A stretch of 34,993 nt of DNA from assembly GCA_030525705.1 (NCBI GenBank), contig JAUNEE010000012.1, positions 1 through 34,993 on the forward strand, in the 5' to 3' direction. The stretch's first letter is position 1, and the number at the start of each line of letters is the position of its first letter. Source of the DNA: Moraxella sp. (GTDB taxonomy: Bacteria; Pseudomonadota; Gammaproteobacteria; Pseudomonadales; Moraxellaceae). The position numbers and the translations under genes were made by a program. The notes beneath the pieces are model-generated. The model saw only the letters and a program-made list of their open reading frames with translations. It had not been told where the DNA came from and searched no databases. Shown here one piece after another: positions 14,642 to 23,047 of the stretch.

Positions 14642-15889
14642 TCAGGGCTTGACAAGCCGAGGATTTGAATTCCCCCAGATGGTGTATAAATCCGCAAGCA
14701 AAGCGTCATTGATATCCTCGATTTCTGCTTGCGTGATTTCGCCATCACCTTGCTTGCCATAAATCACCACTTCATCACCGCTTCTGACCTCCACGCCTTT
14801 CTCAAGGATTAAATCCGTCACATCAACCATCGTGGTATTCATAGAAACCTTGCCCAAAATAGGCACACGATGACCGCCAATCAGCACATGACCTTTATTG
14901 GTAAACACACGGCGGTAGCCATCAGAATAACCGAATGGCAAATTCGCCAAATAAGAATCTCGGCTCAAGGTATACGTGCCGTCATAGCCCACGGTCGTAC
15001 CTTTGGGATAAAACTGCACGGACGCCACTTTTGACTTAAATTGCATGATTTTCTTGTAAGCGGGCTTGGCGTCAATGGTGTCGCCATAAATTAACCCGCC
15101 TGGACGCACCATATCCAAATGACTTTCAGGCACAGCGATGGTGGCAAAGGAATTTGCGGTGTGCAATGTCAGCGTTTGACGGTCAAGTCCTGCTGCCATG
15201 ATAAGCCAGTCACTTTCTTTTTTAAACTGTGCCAAACGCTCACGCACGAAGCCCTCATCCTCAAACGCATAATGCGTCATCAACGCCACCACCTGCAAAT
15301 TCGGCAGGGCTGTCAATGCCACCGCTTCATCTCGCCCTTGCTGAGTGGACAAATCCAGCCCATTTCTATCCATACCACCTGAATTTAAGGACAAATGCAC
15401 CTTAATCGGTAAGTGTAATTCTCCCGCCAGTTCATTGATGGCCTTGGCGTGACTTAAGCTACCAACCAACTCCTCAATTTTATATTTCATCCCATGACCA
15501 ATCTCATCAAGACTTGCCATACGCACACGTGTGATGACCCCCTCATAGCCATGTGCCCGAGCCACCCGTGCTTCTTCATTACTAGCAATGCCAATGCACG
15601 GCACGCCCATTTTTATGATACTTGGCATAAGCAAATCAATGCCATTGCCATAAGCGTCCGCTTTCATCACCGCACAGATTTTAACCTGTCCAATCTCACG
15701 CTGCAAACGTGCGATATTCTCCTCAAATGCCTGCACGTCAATCTCAAGCCATGCATTCGCATTGGTGTGATTGGCGTACTCATAATCCCCATGCGTCAAA
15801 AGCGTGGGCGCAGCAGATACTTCACTTGACCCCATCATCGCCAAAAACGCCAAAGCCAATGCGGATTTTTTCAGAGTTAATTTGTCCAT
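14642..15889 (-). CDS. Periplasmic broad-spectrum amino-acid racemase (Bsr/Alr fold)
   Basis: A PLP-dependent fold-type III racemase of 415 aa. A signal peptide is clear (MDKLTLKKSALALAFLAMMG, then SSEVSA before AP), so the enzyme works in the periplasm, unlike housekeeping Alr. The PLP lysine lies in AVMKADAYGNG and the second catalytic residue in VGYDGTYT. GKVSMNTTMVDVT and LPFGYSDGYRR are conserved in the Alr/Bsr family. Secreted relatives such as Vibrio BsrV make non-canonical D-amino acids that modify peptidoglycan; the substrate range here cannot be read from sequence. GAGGGT precedes the start. Plain exported alanine racemase is the main alternative. The gene converges on recX with no terminator between. 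Confidence 0.88.
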   Translation of the reverse strand: MDKLTLKKSALALAFLAMMGSSEVSAAPTLLTHGDYEYANHTNANAWLEIDVQAFEENIARLQREIGQVKICAVMKADAYGNGIDLLMPSIIKMGVPCIGIASNEEARVARAHGYEGVITRVRMASLDEIGHGMKYKIEELVGSLSHAKAINELAGELHLPIKVHLSLNSGGMDRNGLDLSTQQGRDEAVALTALPNLQVVALMTHYAFEDEGFVRERLAQFKKESDWLIMAAGLDRQTLTLHTANSFATIAVPESHLDMVRPGGLIYGDTIDAKPAYKKIMQFKSKVASVQFYPKGTTVGYDGTYTLSRDSYLANLPFGYSDGYRRVFTNKGHVLIGGHRVPILGKVSMNTTMVDVTDLILEKGVEVRSGDEVVIYGKQGDGEITQAEIEDINDALLADLYTIWGNSNPRLVKP

Positions 15890-15954
15890 TTGACCCTCGT
15901 TTTTAGAAACTTTTATTCATCATACGTAATTTTTTAAGAAAAGGCAAGCCGTGT

Positions 15955-16857
15955 TCACTGTCTAAATTTCGTCCAAATGCCGACCTGCGTTTTAGAGAGT
16001 TTCGGCACAACGCCCAACTTCCGCCACGGCATATTCACGCCATGAAAATCACTCCCCACGGATAAAAGTAGTCCGCACGCTGCCGCACTACGATCAATCA
16101 TCTGACGTGTACTCACAGGCTCACTCGCCGAGGGCAACTCCACAGCATCCCCACCAAATACCGAAAAATCCTCTATCAAGCGGCGAATGCGGGTGGCAGA
16201 TAGGCGGTATCGGGTCGGGTGAGCCAACACCGCCAGCCCGCCACATTCATGAATCAGTTGGACGGTTTTTTGCATACTTAATGTCTTAATGGGGACATAG
16301 GCAGGCTTATCGTCCGCCAGATATTTATCAAAAGCGTCCTGCATACTTTTCACAAATCCCCGCTCAAACAGCACTGCCGCCATGTGCGCACGCCCCACCG
16401 CCGTTGGCTCACCGCCCGCTTTTTCTAGCACCGCCTGCCATAACACCTCAAACGGTTCATTGATAAGCTCGGACAGCTTCTCCACCATCGCACGCCCTCG
16501 ATTCTCCCGAGACGCTTGTATTTCTTGGAGTGCCATTTGCATTTTTTTGACGTCCGCCACGTCCAATGCCACCACATGAATGATTTTTTCTACCGCCGCC
16601 TGCTTACCATAACCACCGACCACAGGGTGCGTACAGCTAATCTCCACCCCAGCAATCAAAGACAAACTCTGTGCCAACACATCATCTTTCACCGCCAAAT
16701 AACCTGCCATCGTATCATGGTCGGTAATAGCAAAGCACGTTAATCCTCGCTCGCACGCCATCGTCAGTAGTGCCTGCGGTGAATAAGTACCGTCCGAAGC
16801 GGTACTATGACTGTGCAAATCCACCGCCGTGCCGTCCACACCAAAAACATTACTCAT
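15955..16857 (-). CDS. rnm: PHP-domain 5'-3' exoribonuclease RNase AM (YciV/TrpH family)
   Basis: A 300-aa PHP-superfamily metal-dependent phosphoesterase. The opening VDLHSHSTASDGTYSP is the first PHP metal motif (H-x-H-x4-S-D-G), AITDHDTM the second, and VLAHPTRY and GSDFHG the later ones. E. coli YciV (RNase AM) trims 5' ends of rRNAs and short oligonucleotides and also acts on 3',5'-bisphosphonucleotides. AAGGGGG lies 5 nt before the ATG, a strong ribosome-binding site. In enterobacteria rnm lies near trpE and yciB-type genes; here it follows ftsZ at a distance of 320 bp and precedes the racemase gene, with which it could be cotranscribed (65-bp gap). Confidence 0.92.
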   Translation of the reverse strand: MSNVFGVDGTAVDLHSHSTASDGTYSPQALLTMACERGLTCFAITDHDTMAGYLAVKDDVLAQSLSLIAGVEISCTHPVVGGYGKQAAVEKIIHVVALDVADVKKMQMALQEIQASRENRGRAMVEKLSELINEPFEVLWQAVLEKAGGEPTAVGRAHMAAVLFERGFVKSMQDAFDKYLADDKPAYVPIKTLSMQKTVQLIHECGGLAVLAHPTRYRLSATRIRRLIEDFSVFGGDAVELPSASEPVSTRQMIDRSAAACGLLLSVGSDFHGVNMPWRKLGVVPKLSKTQVGIWTKFRQ

Positions 16858-16860
16858 AAA

Positions 16861-17106
16861 TCCCCCTTAAGTCCAGTCAATCAACCTAAATCCACAAATG
16901 CTCAACCATACAACATCAAGCCCATCAAATCACAAAGCCTACAACCACCCAACACCTACCACCAAGCCCAAACATCAAATCTCACGCAACAAATCTCTAC
17001 CATCAAATTGAACGCCATCTACGCCAAAACCATTCATCTACATCAAAAAAATGAAAGCTAAAACTATCACAGCTCAATTCATAGCCTCATCACAAAGCCC
17101 ATAAGT
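16861..17106. other. G-depleted noncoding stretch between ftsZ and rnm
   Basis: The + strand at 16861-17040 has 10 G against 67 C by hand count. An open + strand frame crosses it only because G-containing stops are rare; it has low-complexity composition and no ribosome-binding site. No RNA gene or promoter is obvious. On the - strand this is the leader region of rnm. Confidence 0.65.
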
Positions 17107-17107
17107 A

Positions 17108-17137
17108 AAAAAGCCCCACCAATGGGCGAGACTTTTT
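17108..17137 (-). terminator. Imperfect terminator downstream of ftsZ
   Basis: On the - strand, AAAAAG-tct-CGCCC pairs with GGGGCTTTTTT across a short loop, with a 3-nt bulge, ending in a T run. It lies 40 bp past the ftsZ stop. Confidence 0.55.
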
Positions 17138-17177
17138 GTTTCATCATAAGCTTAAAAACCGATAAAATCAGGATAGC

Positions 17178-18332
17178 TTAAGACTGTGAATGATTTTTTA
17201 GAAAATCACTGACATTCAAAGGCTTTTTACCACCAAAGCTGTTCTGTGCAGGCACCGCTTGTCCTTGCTGGTAAGCTTGCTGTTGCTGCAATGCACTGGT
17301 GTGCTGACTTGGGTCGGCTTGCATGGCAGGCATCGGACGTGGGGCAACTTTTGGACGCTCATCAACAGTCAAACCCGTTGCAATGATGGTCACTTGAATG
17401 TCATCACCCATGGTCTCATCTTCAACCACGCCATAGAAAATATTACCCTCATCAAGGTCGGTAATACTACCTACCGCCTCAGCAATCTCTACAGGCTCAC
17501 TCATCATCACTTCACGTGCCGTGATGTTAATCAAAAGACCCTTGGCATTTTCAAGACGCAAATCATCAAGCAGTGGCGAACGAATGGCTTTTTCGGCAGC
17601 CTGTCTGGCACGGTCATCACCACTGGCACGACCAATACCCATCATCGCATGCCCTTTAGCAGTCATGGCGGTGCGAATGTCATTAAAGTCAATGTTCATA
17701 TAGCCTGCCGCACGAATGGTTTGTGCCAAACCGTTCACGCCTTGTAGTAGCACATCATCTGCTTTTTTAAAGGCTTCACGCATGGATAGATTGCGGTAGA
17801 CCTGCTGCAGCTTTTCATTAGGAATAGTGATGATAGAATCCACGTGTGCGGTTAGCTGCTCGATGCCATCTTTAGCCGCCTTAATACGCTTACCACCCTC
17901 GAACTTAAAGGGTGTGGTAACAACCGCCACGGTTAAAATACCCAGCTCTTTAGCGATACGTGCCACCACAGGTGCAGCACCCGTACCCGTACCACCGCCC
18001 ATACCCGCGGTAATAAAGACCATATCATAATCTGATAAAATCGCACGAATTTCATCTTCATCAGACTCAGCCGCCGCACGACCCACCTCAGGGTTTGCTC
18101 CTGCACCTAAGCCACGGTTTGCCTGAGCGCCAAGCTGGAACTTATTTGGCACGCTTAACATATCTAAAGCTTGTCGGTCGGTATTTGCCACAACGAAAGT
18201 AACGCCTTTAACGCCTTGTTGAACCATATGTTCAACAGCGTTACCACCACCGCCACCTACGCCAAACACCACAAAACGGGCCTGACCTTCAAATGACTGG
18301 CTTTCATCTTCTAATATGCCATACTTTGACAT
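17178..18332 (-). CDS. ftsZ: Cell-division GTPase FtsZ
   Basis: The tubulin homologue that forms the Z ring. The GTP-binding tubulin signature GGGTGTGAAP and the N-terminal VVFGVGGGGGNAVEHMV are present. The T7 loop, NIDFNDIRTAM, carries the catalytic aspartates. The Q/P-rich C-terminal linker ends in PLNVSDFLKNHSQS, the conserved tail that docks FtsA and ZipA. I choose ATG 18332 (MSKYGILEDE; 384 aa), with GGAGAG 5 nt upstream. An ATG at 18344 overlaps that ribosome-binding site and is less likely. It follows ftsA after a 224-bp gap, enough for its own promoter. lpxC does not follow, unlike the classical dcw order. Confidence 0.97.
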   Translation of the reverse strand: MSKYGILEDESQSFEGQARFVVFGVGGGGGNAVEHMVQQGVKGVTFVVANTDRQALDMLSVPNKFQLGAQANRGLGAGANPEVGRAAAESDEDEIRAILSDYDMVFITAGMGGGTGTGAAPVVARIAKELGILTVAVVTTPFKFEGGKRIKAAKDGIEQLTAHVDSIITIPNEKLQQVYRNLSMREAFKKADDVLLQGVNGLAQTIRAAGYMNIDFNDIRTAMTAKGHAMMGIGRASGDDRARQAAEKAIRSPLLDDLRLENAKGLLINITAREVMMSEPVEIAEAVGSITDLDEGNIFYGVVEDETMGDDIQVTIIATGLTVDERPKVAPRPMPAMQADPSQHTSALQQQQAYQQGQAVPAQNSFGGKKPLNVSDFLKNHSQS

Positions 18333-18556
18333 CACACTCTCCATAATCCTGTCGGCTGCTCACGCGAGCAATCAATAAAATGCGACCACATTAACCAAAA
18401 AGTGACACAGCGGACGCTTAAAGCTAATATTAAAAATATGGCTATTAAACCATTAACCCCAGATTTACGCAAGTATTTTCGTCACTTATTCAGACTATCC
18501 GTCATAAGTTTATGAAAATTGTTTAATTTTCAATCAAATTACCTAAAATCGACCCG

Positions 18557-19852
18557 CTAAGCAATGTCTCGCCAAAACTTCGTTACTCGCTCGAACACAC
18601 CGCCCAGCTTCGACAGCACGGTTGTATCCTGTTCGCTTTGCTCATGGATTTTTTGCTGATGATGAAATTCGCTGTTATTGAGGTATAACATCGCCCCCAG
18701 TGCCACACGAAAACCTCGACTGTTAATTTGCGAGGATAAATGTGCCAAATCCGCATCACTTAAACGCTTGGAATGAATTTGAATGCTATCATTATGATTG
18801 GTCATATGCACACGCATTTGCCAACTTTTCTTTAGATAACTGACCATGCCTGCAATTTGACTGCCCTCGCCCGATAAAACCACACCCGCTTCGATAAAAG
18901 AACGGGTAAAGCCTTTTTCCGCAAGCAACGCCCCAATCTCATTAAAAATGGCATCATAACGTGCTTTACTAATCTGAGCCAAACGGTAACGATGTACTAC
19001 GCCTGCGTCCGCCCCAGAACCAATATCCACAAAGGCCTGCTTGTCTTTTTCATTCAAAACCAAGCTGGTATGATGGCGTTTTAATCGCTCAGCGTCTGCC
19101 ATGGTCAAAGACAGCTCAGCAGCAATGTCCAAAGTCACGTCCATACCGCCTGTCGGCAAACACGCACTAAACATCAGGATATTTTGTCGGTATAGGCACA
19201 CATGGGTAGAACGCGCGCCAATATCCACAAATAACACGCCCCGCTCACGCTCCTCAGGCATGAGTGCATATTCCGCCCCTGCTACCATGTCAAAAATGAC
19301 GTTTTCGGCGGGGTGTCCGCTCTCTTGCATGAGATTATACAGATTATTCAGCGGCAATACAGGCAAACTCATCAGATGATAACCCACTGTGAGTTTTGAG
19401 ACATTTTTCATGCCTACCGCACTCTTTAAGGGGGATTCTTCATCGTCCAGCCATAGCATTTGTTGTACAAACTGCTCAACAAAATACTTATCAGGCACAA
19501 AACGGCGTTTGGCATTGCCCAATGCCTGTGCCATATGCTCATTGCCAATCTCTTCACCCAGCAAAAAGACATCACCCAAGCCATTATCACTGAACATCTC
19601 AGGACTAGACAAGCAGACGGTCACGCTATTAACACGGACATTCGCCATCTCTTCAGCCTGCATGATAGACTGCTGAATGGCACGTATCAAATTCTCACGA
19701 TGAACAATGCGACCATGCACGAAGCTATCCGTCTCAAAGTACCCCACCGCCATCACTTCGGTCTTTGTTTTGCACGCACTTTGGCAGGCGATGACTGTCC
19801 GCACCGCCTTCGCACTTAAGTGAACAATAACAGGATTTTTAGGGGCACTCAT
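18557..19852 (-). CDS. ftsA: Cell-division actin-like protein FtsA
   Basis: A 431-aa membrane-tethered actin homologue that links FtsZ to the division machinery. Actin-fold phosphate loops appear as VIVHLSAKAVRTVIA at the N-terminus and GVLFVDIGARSTHVCLY in the middle; GVVLSGEGSQIAGM is the adenosine motif. The SHS2-like 1C domain spans about residues 85-165. The C-terminal amphipathic helix LGGVFERVTKFWRDIA is the membrane-targeting sequence. The usual Gly of the first phosphate loop (D-x-G-T-T-K) is not obvious here, so the N-terminus is divergent. No ribosome-binding site is visible before the ATG. It lies 59 bp after ftsQ. Confidence 0.95.
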   Translation of the reverse strand: MSAPKNPVIVHLSAKAVRTVIACQSACKTKTEVMAVGYFETDSFVHGRIVHRENLIRAIQQSIMQAEEMANVRVNSVTVCLSSPEMFSDNGLGDVFLLGEEIGNEHMAQALGNAKRRFVPDKYFVEQFVQQMLWLDDEESPLKSAVGMKNVSKLTVGYHLMSLPVLPLNNLYNLMQESGHPAENVIFDMVAGAEYALMPEERERGVLFVDIGARSTHVCLYRQNILMFSACLPTGGMDVTLDIAAELSLTMADAERLKRHHTSLVLNEKDKQAFVDIGSGADAGVVHRYRLAQISKARYDAIFNEIGALLAEKGFTRSFIEAGVVLSGEGSQIAGMVSYLKKSWQMRVHMTNHNDSIQIHSKRLSDADLAHLSSQINSRGFRVALGAMLYLNNSEFHHQQKIHEQSEQDTTVLSKLGGVFERVTKFWRDIA

Positions 19853-19911
19853 TGAAAATCAACAACCCAAAACACATCGGTTTGCCTGCACAAAAGGCAT
19901 TGGAATTTTTT

Positions 19912-20838
19912 CTAGTTCGATGATGTCTGCGTCTGTGCCGCAGTCGCCTTTTTAATCAAACTAAACCCATTTTTATAACGCAAATCAACCGCCGCAATGT
20001 CCTTAAGTGACATTGGCAACTGTTTTTCTTTCATTAACATACTTAAGCGATACAATTTTTCATCGGCTCGCTCATGGTCAACCATGACTCTCAGCCCAGA
20101 ATCAAAACGGATAAGCCAAGTCTGTCTTGGTGTTACCACTATATCAACAACAGACAACCCAAGCGGCATAAACCATGCATTGACCCTTTGCATCTTTTGC
20201 ATAATTTTGGCAGCATCTTCGCTTGAACCGTACAATTTCACCAAGCTTGGGTCGCCAAGCATACGGTCGTCTGCTGGCACGAACAGCCGACCTGACACAT
20301 CAAGCAAATGCTCACTCCCAAAATTCGCCACTGCTTTTTTTGGGGTAACCGTCACTTTAATGCCTGACTGCCAGTCTCGTGTAATTCGTGCGCTATCCAC
20401 CCATGACAAAGAAGTCACCGCTTGGCTAATCTTTGTCAAATCCGCCTGATAAAACTGCTGCTCCCCAAAATCCGCCAAACGGTTATGAAGCTGCCTTAGC
20501 TCATGACTGCTAAGACCCTCTGGTGTAACCAGAATCGGCAAAGCGGGCTTTTTCTGTGCCAATGAAGCCACACAAAGTAAAACAAACAGCACGAACAGCC
20601 ATGACAGCAGCGTTTTTTGCCATGGCTTCCACCGTGCAAACACATCAAACCCGCCTGTCTTATTTCGTACAGGCTGAGCTGCTTGTGCCATCAGCGTCTC
20701 CATACTCTGAAAATCTGCAGGGGGTGTATTCACACTGGAGGCACCCGCACTATCTGGTATGTCCGTATGCTGGGCACTCGGGGTGGCTTTTTCCCGTAAC
20801 TTGCGCATTATGCCGCTCATTGCGTACCGCCTTGCCAT
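19912..20838 (-). CDS. ftsQ: Cell-division protein FtsQ
   Basis: A 308-aa single-pass inner-membrane protein and scaffold of the FtsQLB complex. Residues 1-74 are cytoplasmic and longer than in E. coli FtsQ. A membrane helix lies at about 75-94 (LLSWLFVLFVLLCVASLA). The POTRA domain follows and includes the family pattern ISQAVTSLSWVDSARITRDW, then LLDVSGRLFVPAD. The start may be 20838 or ATG 20820 (MSGIMRKLRE), which has AAGG 9 nt upstream; the difference is six residues. It follows ddl after 330 bp. Confidence 0.93.
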   Translation of the reverse strand: MARRYAMSGIMRKLREKATPSAQHTDIPDSAGASSVNTPPADFQSMETLMAQAAQPVRNKTGGFDVFARWKPWQKTLLSWLFVLFVLLCVASLAQKKPALPILVTPEGLSSHELRQLHNRLADFGEQQFYQADLTKISQAVTSLSWVDSARITRDWQSGIKVTVTPKKAVANFGSEHLLDVSGRLFVPADDRMLGDPSLVKLYGSSEDAAKIMQKMQRVNAWFMPLGLSVVDIVVTPRQTWLIRFDSGLRVMVDHERADEKLYRLSMLMKEKQLPMSLKDIAAVDLRYKNGFSLIKKATAAQTQTSSN

Positions 20839-21168
20839 GTCGTCATCAAAACCGCCCTACCCTACTTCGCCCATCATTTCTCTCAAATAAGATAACTCAT
20901 TGAAAGTCAATGCAAATTTTCACAAGCATATATTAACTTATTTTTAACACAAACAAAAGTCATGTTGCTTTATTGCCAAGACGTTTTGGGGATTTTTTTA
21001 CATAAGTTTTCATTATAGAAACAATGTAGCATGATTAAGAAAAACTGCAACAACAATAAACCCAAAGCTTTCAATCGCTCATGCGTTTTAAATCAACAAA
21101 AACGCTCGGTTGTCGTCACCGCCTTTAAATCAGCCTCCCAAATCCCCTTGCTTAAACACACTCAAATC
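20839..21168. other. 330-bp gap between ddl and ftsQ
   Basis: No gene is visible. On the - strand a TATAAT lies at 21017-21012 with only a weak -35, a possible ftsQAZ promoter. An inverted repeat CATTGA-AAG-TCAATG (20898-20912) lies about 60 bp before ftsQ, and GCGTTTT/AAAACGC (21083-21105) lies near the ddl end without a T run. Confidence 0.4.
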
Positions 21169-22077
21169 CTACACGGTTTGCGCCAAAATCTCCACACACA
21201 AATCCGCAAACTCAATTCCCATCTGCTTAGCCGCCATTGGCACAAGGCTATGGTCGGTCATACCAGGCACGGTGTTGATTTCCAAGAGATATAATTTACC
21301 ATCATCGCTCTTTAAAAAATCCACCCTTGACCAGCCACGCCCGCCCAGTGCATTAAAGGCTTTTTTGGCAAGCTCGCCCATTTCACGCTCTTGCTCGGGC
21401 GTTAAATCAGACGGGCATTGATAAGTGGTGTCGTCTCGCAGGTATTTGGCTTCGTAGTCATAAAACTTATTTTTGGGAATGATGCGAATGCTTGGTAAGG
21501 CTCTATCGCCCAGTAGCGATAAGGCATATTCTCCACCCATCACCGCTTTTTCTGCCAAAATCTCGCCGTGATATTGCTTTAAAGTCGGATAGACTTTCGC
21601 CAAATCCCCTTTATTCTCAATCATCACCACACCAACGCTTGACCCCTCAGAGGCTGGCTTGACAAACAAAGGTAAGCCAAAATCTGCTTCCACCGCCTCA
21701 AAATCGCTATCATCGTGTAGCACCACATAGGGCACATTGGGCAAATCAAGGGCTTGCCACAGCAGACGACAGCGAAATTTATCCATCGCAATCGCACTTG
21801 CCAGCACGCCACAGCCTGTATAAGGCACGCCCAAGCCGTCCAGCACGCCTTGCAAACTGCCATCCTCGCCAAAAGTGCCGTGTAGCACATTAAACACACG
21901 GTCGTATTCACGCAACTTTGAAATGTCGGTTTCTTTGGGGTCAAAATGGTGAGCGTCCACGCCTTTTGATAATAGAGCGTCCAGCACCGCCTTACCGCTT
22001 TTTAAAGAAACTTCTCGCTCGGCACTAAATCCACCGCACACAACAGCGACTTTGCCAAATTTTGTTACATCGTTCAT
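21169..22077 (-). CDS. ddl: D-alanine--D-alanine ligase
   Basis: A cytoplasmic ATP-grasp enzyme that joins two D-alanines for the peptidoglycan stem peptide. The N-terminal GKVAVVCGGFSAEREVSLKSG is the family signature, and Glu and Ser in AEREVS bind the first D-Ala. HGTFGEDGSLQGVLDGLGVPYTG follows; the ATP-binding part has LFVKPASEGSSVGV, and the end has LEINTVPGMTDHSLVPMAA with the metal-binding Glu and Asn. I choose ATG 22077 (MNDVTKFGKV; 302 aa). The longer upstream open frame runs across the preceding gene and is not real. GAGA lies 8 nt upstream. It is 19 bp from the inserted glycosylase-like gene, so the murC-ddl operon seems kept through the insertion. Confidence 0.97.
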   Translation of the reverse strand: MNDVTKFGKVAVVCGGFSAEREVSLKSGKAVLDALLSKGVDAHHFDPKETDISKLREYDRVFNVLHGTFGEDGSLQGVLDGLGVPYTGCGVLASAIAMDKFRCRLLWQALDLPNVPYVVLHDDSDFEAVEADFGLPLFVKPASEGSSVGVVMIENKGDLAKVYPTLKQYHGEILAEKAVMGGEYALSLLGDRALPSIRIIPKNKFYDYEAKYLRDDTTYQCPSDLTPEQEREMGELAKKAFNALGGRGWSRVDFLKSDDGKLYLLEINTVPGMTDHSLVPMAAKQMGIEFADLCVEILAQTV

Positions 22078-22096
22078 AAATTTTCTCTTTTTTAAA

Positions 22097-22795
22097 TTAA
22101 AAGCCACGCTTTTGTTTATATTCTTGCAACAATTTATCCATTTCTGGTTTAAATTGGGTAATATACTCCAAAGATAAACCACGACTTGCACTAGGGTGTG
22201 GAAAGCACACCACTTGACATTGCTCAAATCTTTGAAAATGAACTTTAAATCTTGTACCCTTACTGTCTTTTTGGACAAATTTTCTATTCTCAATCACATT
22301 ACCAACAATTTTCTCAAATCTTGGTAAGACTTTTGGGTTATTTAAAAAATCTATTAGCTTTGAACCCATAAAGAAAATAACACTGGGTTTTAAAAATTCA
22401 ACTTGTTCAATAAAATTACCAATGCTTTCTTTATTCAATAGCCAATCGTATTTACCGCCCATATTATTATTTTGACTATCAGACCAATTTGTTTGCACAA
22501 TGGATTTTTCAAAATCTCCACCCAAATCCACTCTATCTAAGGGGTGTCCCCATAGCTCAAACCATTTTGCAATACGATTATCATAAGGAATAGTCCAAAA
22601 ATACTCTCCCAAAAATGGCACTTTGTTTGCAAATGTAAAAACAACATTGTTTCTATTGCTTAATAGCTCATCAGTTTGATGATTTTCATCTTTTGTGCTG
22701 TAACCATATTCATAGCCACAAATCATCAAACCATTTTTATCATTCAATCCTTTAAAAATTGAATTGCCAAAACTATGTTCATTATAAATGGACAT
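22097..22795 (-). CDS. Uracil-DNA-glycosylase-like protein of unknown function
   Basis: A 232-aa protein, about 30% GC in sampled lines against about 58% in a sampled murC line. MICGYEYGYS (motif GYEYG at 27-31) resembles the first active-site motif of the uracil-DNA glycosylase superfamily. The C-terminal CFPHPSASRGLS (His200) resembles the second, HPS motif, and PSVIFFMGSKLIDFL resembles the central strand of that fold. The catalytic Asp of motif 1 would be replaced by Glu29, so activity on uracil is uncertain. The start at 22795 has GGAG upstream and overlaps the stop of the preceding antitoxin-like gene (TAATG), so the two are translationally coupled. It lies between murC and ddl, an unusual place. 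Assignment is by motif only. Confidence 0.55.
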   Translation of the reverse strand: MSIYNEHSFGNSIFKGLNDKNGLMICGYEYGYSTKDENHQTDELLSNRNNVVFTFANKVPFLGEYFWTIPYDNRIAKWFELWGHPLDRVDLGGDFEKSIVQTNWSDSQNNNMGGKYDWLLNKESIGNFIEQVEFLKPSVIFFMGSKLIDFLNNPKVLPRFEKIVGNVIENRKFVQKDSKGTRFKVHFQRFEQCQVVCFPHPSASRGLSLEYITQFKPEMDKLLQEYKQKRGF

Positions 22796-23046
22796 TACTT
22801 TTCTCCACAATATAAATCATCAAAATCATCAGCAAAAACCACTTTGCCTTTTAATGTGCCTGCGGTGCGTTTTTTATAAGATTGGTTGCTTTTTAAATTG
22901 GTATCATTTGCCAATTTAAATTGGTTAATTACTCTTAAAAACTCTGTTTGCGTTTCTTGGGACAAACTTAAATAATAATCCACCGCTTGCCCCAAAGTGT
23001 GAATAGAAACCGCTTGATTGGTATTTTGAATGGGCTGTGCGTGCAT
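22795..23046 (-). CDS. Small antitoxin-like protein (DUF2281-like C-terminus)
   Basis: An 83-aa protein. LSQETQTEFLRVINQFK resembles the helix of DUF2281 antitoxins, and the C-terminus, AGTLKGKVVFADDFDDLY, matches their typical ending (G-S-x-K-G-x-x-x-x-x-D-D-F-D). In known systems such a protein binds and blocks a toxin encoded just downstream, often a PIN nuclease. Here the next gene, overlapping by one base, encodes a glycosylase-like protein instead. The ribosome-binding site (AGGGGG) lies inside the last codons of murC and the ATG is 1 nt after the murC stop, so it uses the murC transcript. AT-rich, probably acquired. Confidence 0.7.
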   Translation of the reverse strand: MHAQPIQNTNQAVSIHTLGQAVDYYLSLSQETQTEFLRVINQFKLANDTNLKSNQSYKKRTAGTLKGKVVFADDFDDLYCGEK

Positions 23047-23047
23047 A

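Noticed and set aside
16807..17061. 84-codon + strand open frame across the ftsZ-rnm gap
   Set aside because: It exists because the region is nearly G-free; it starts inside rnm on the other strand, has no ribosome-binding site and low-complexity composition.
18500..18535. Inverted repeats CATAA/TTATG and GAAAATT/AATTTTC after ftsA as a terminator
   Set aside because: The stems are short and all A/T with no T tract on the - strand.
21083..21105. Hairpin GCGTTTT/AAAACGC as the ddl terminator
   Set aside because: Seven-bp stem without a following T run on the - strand.
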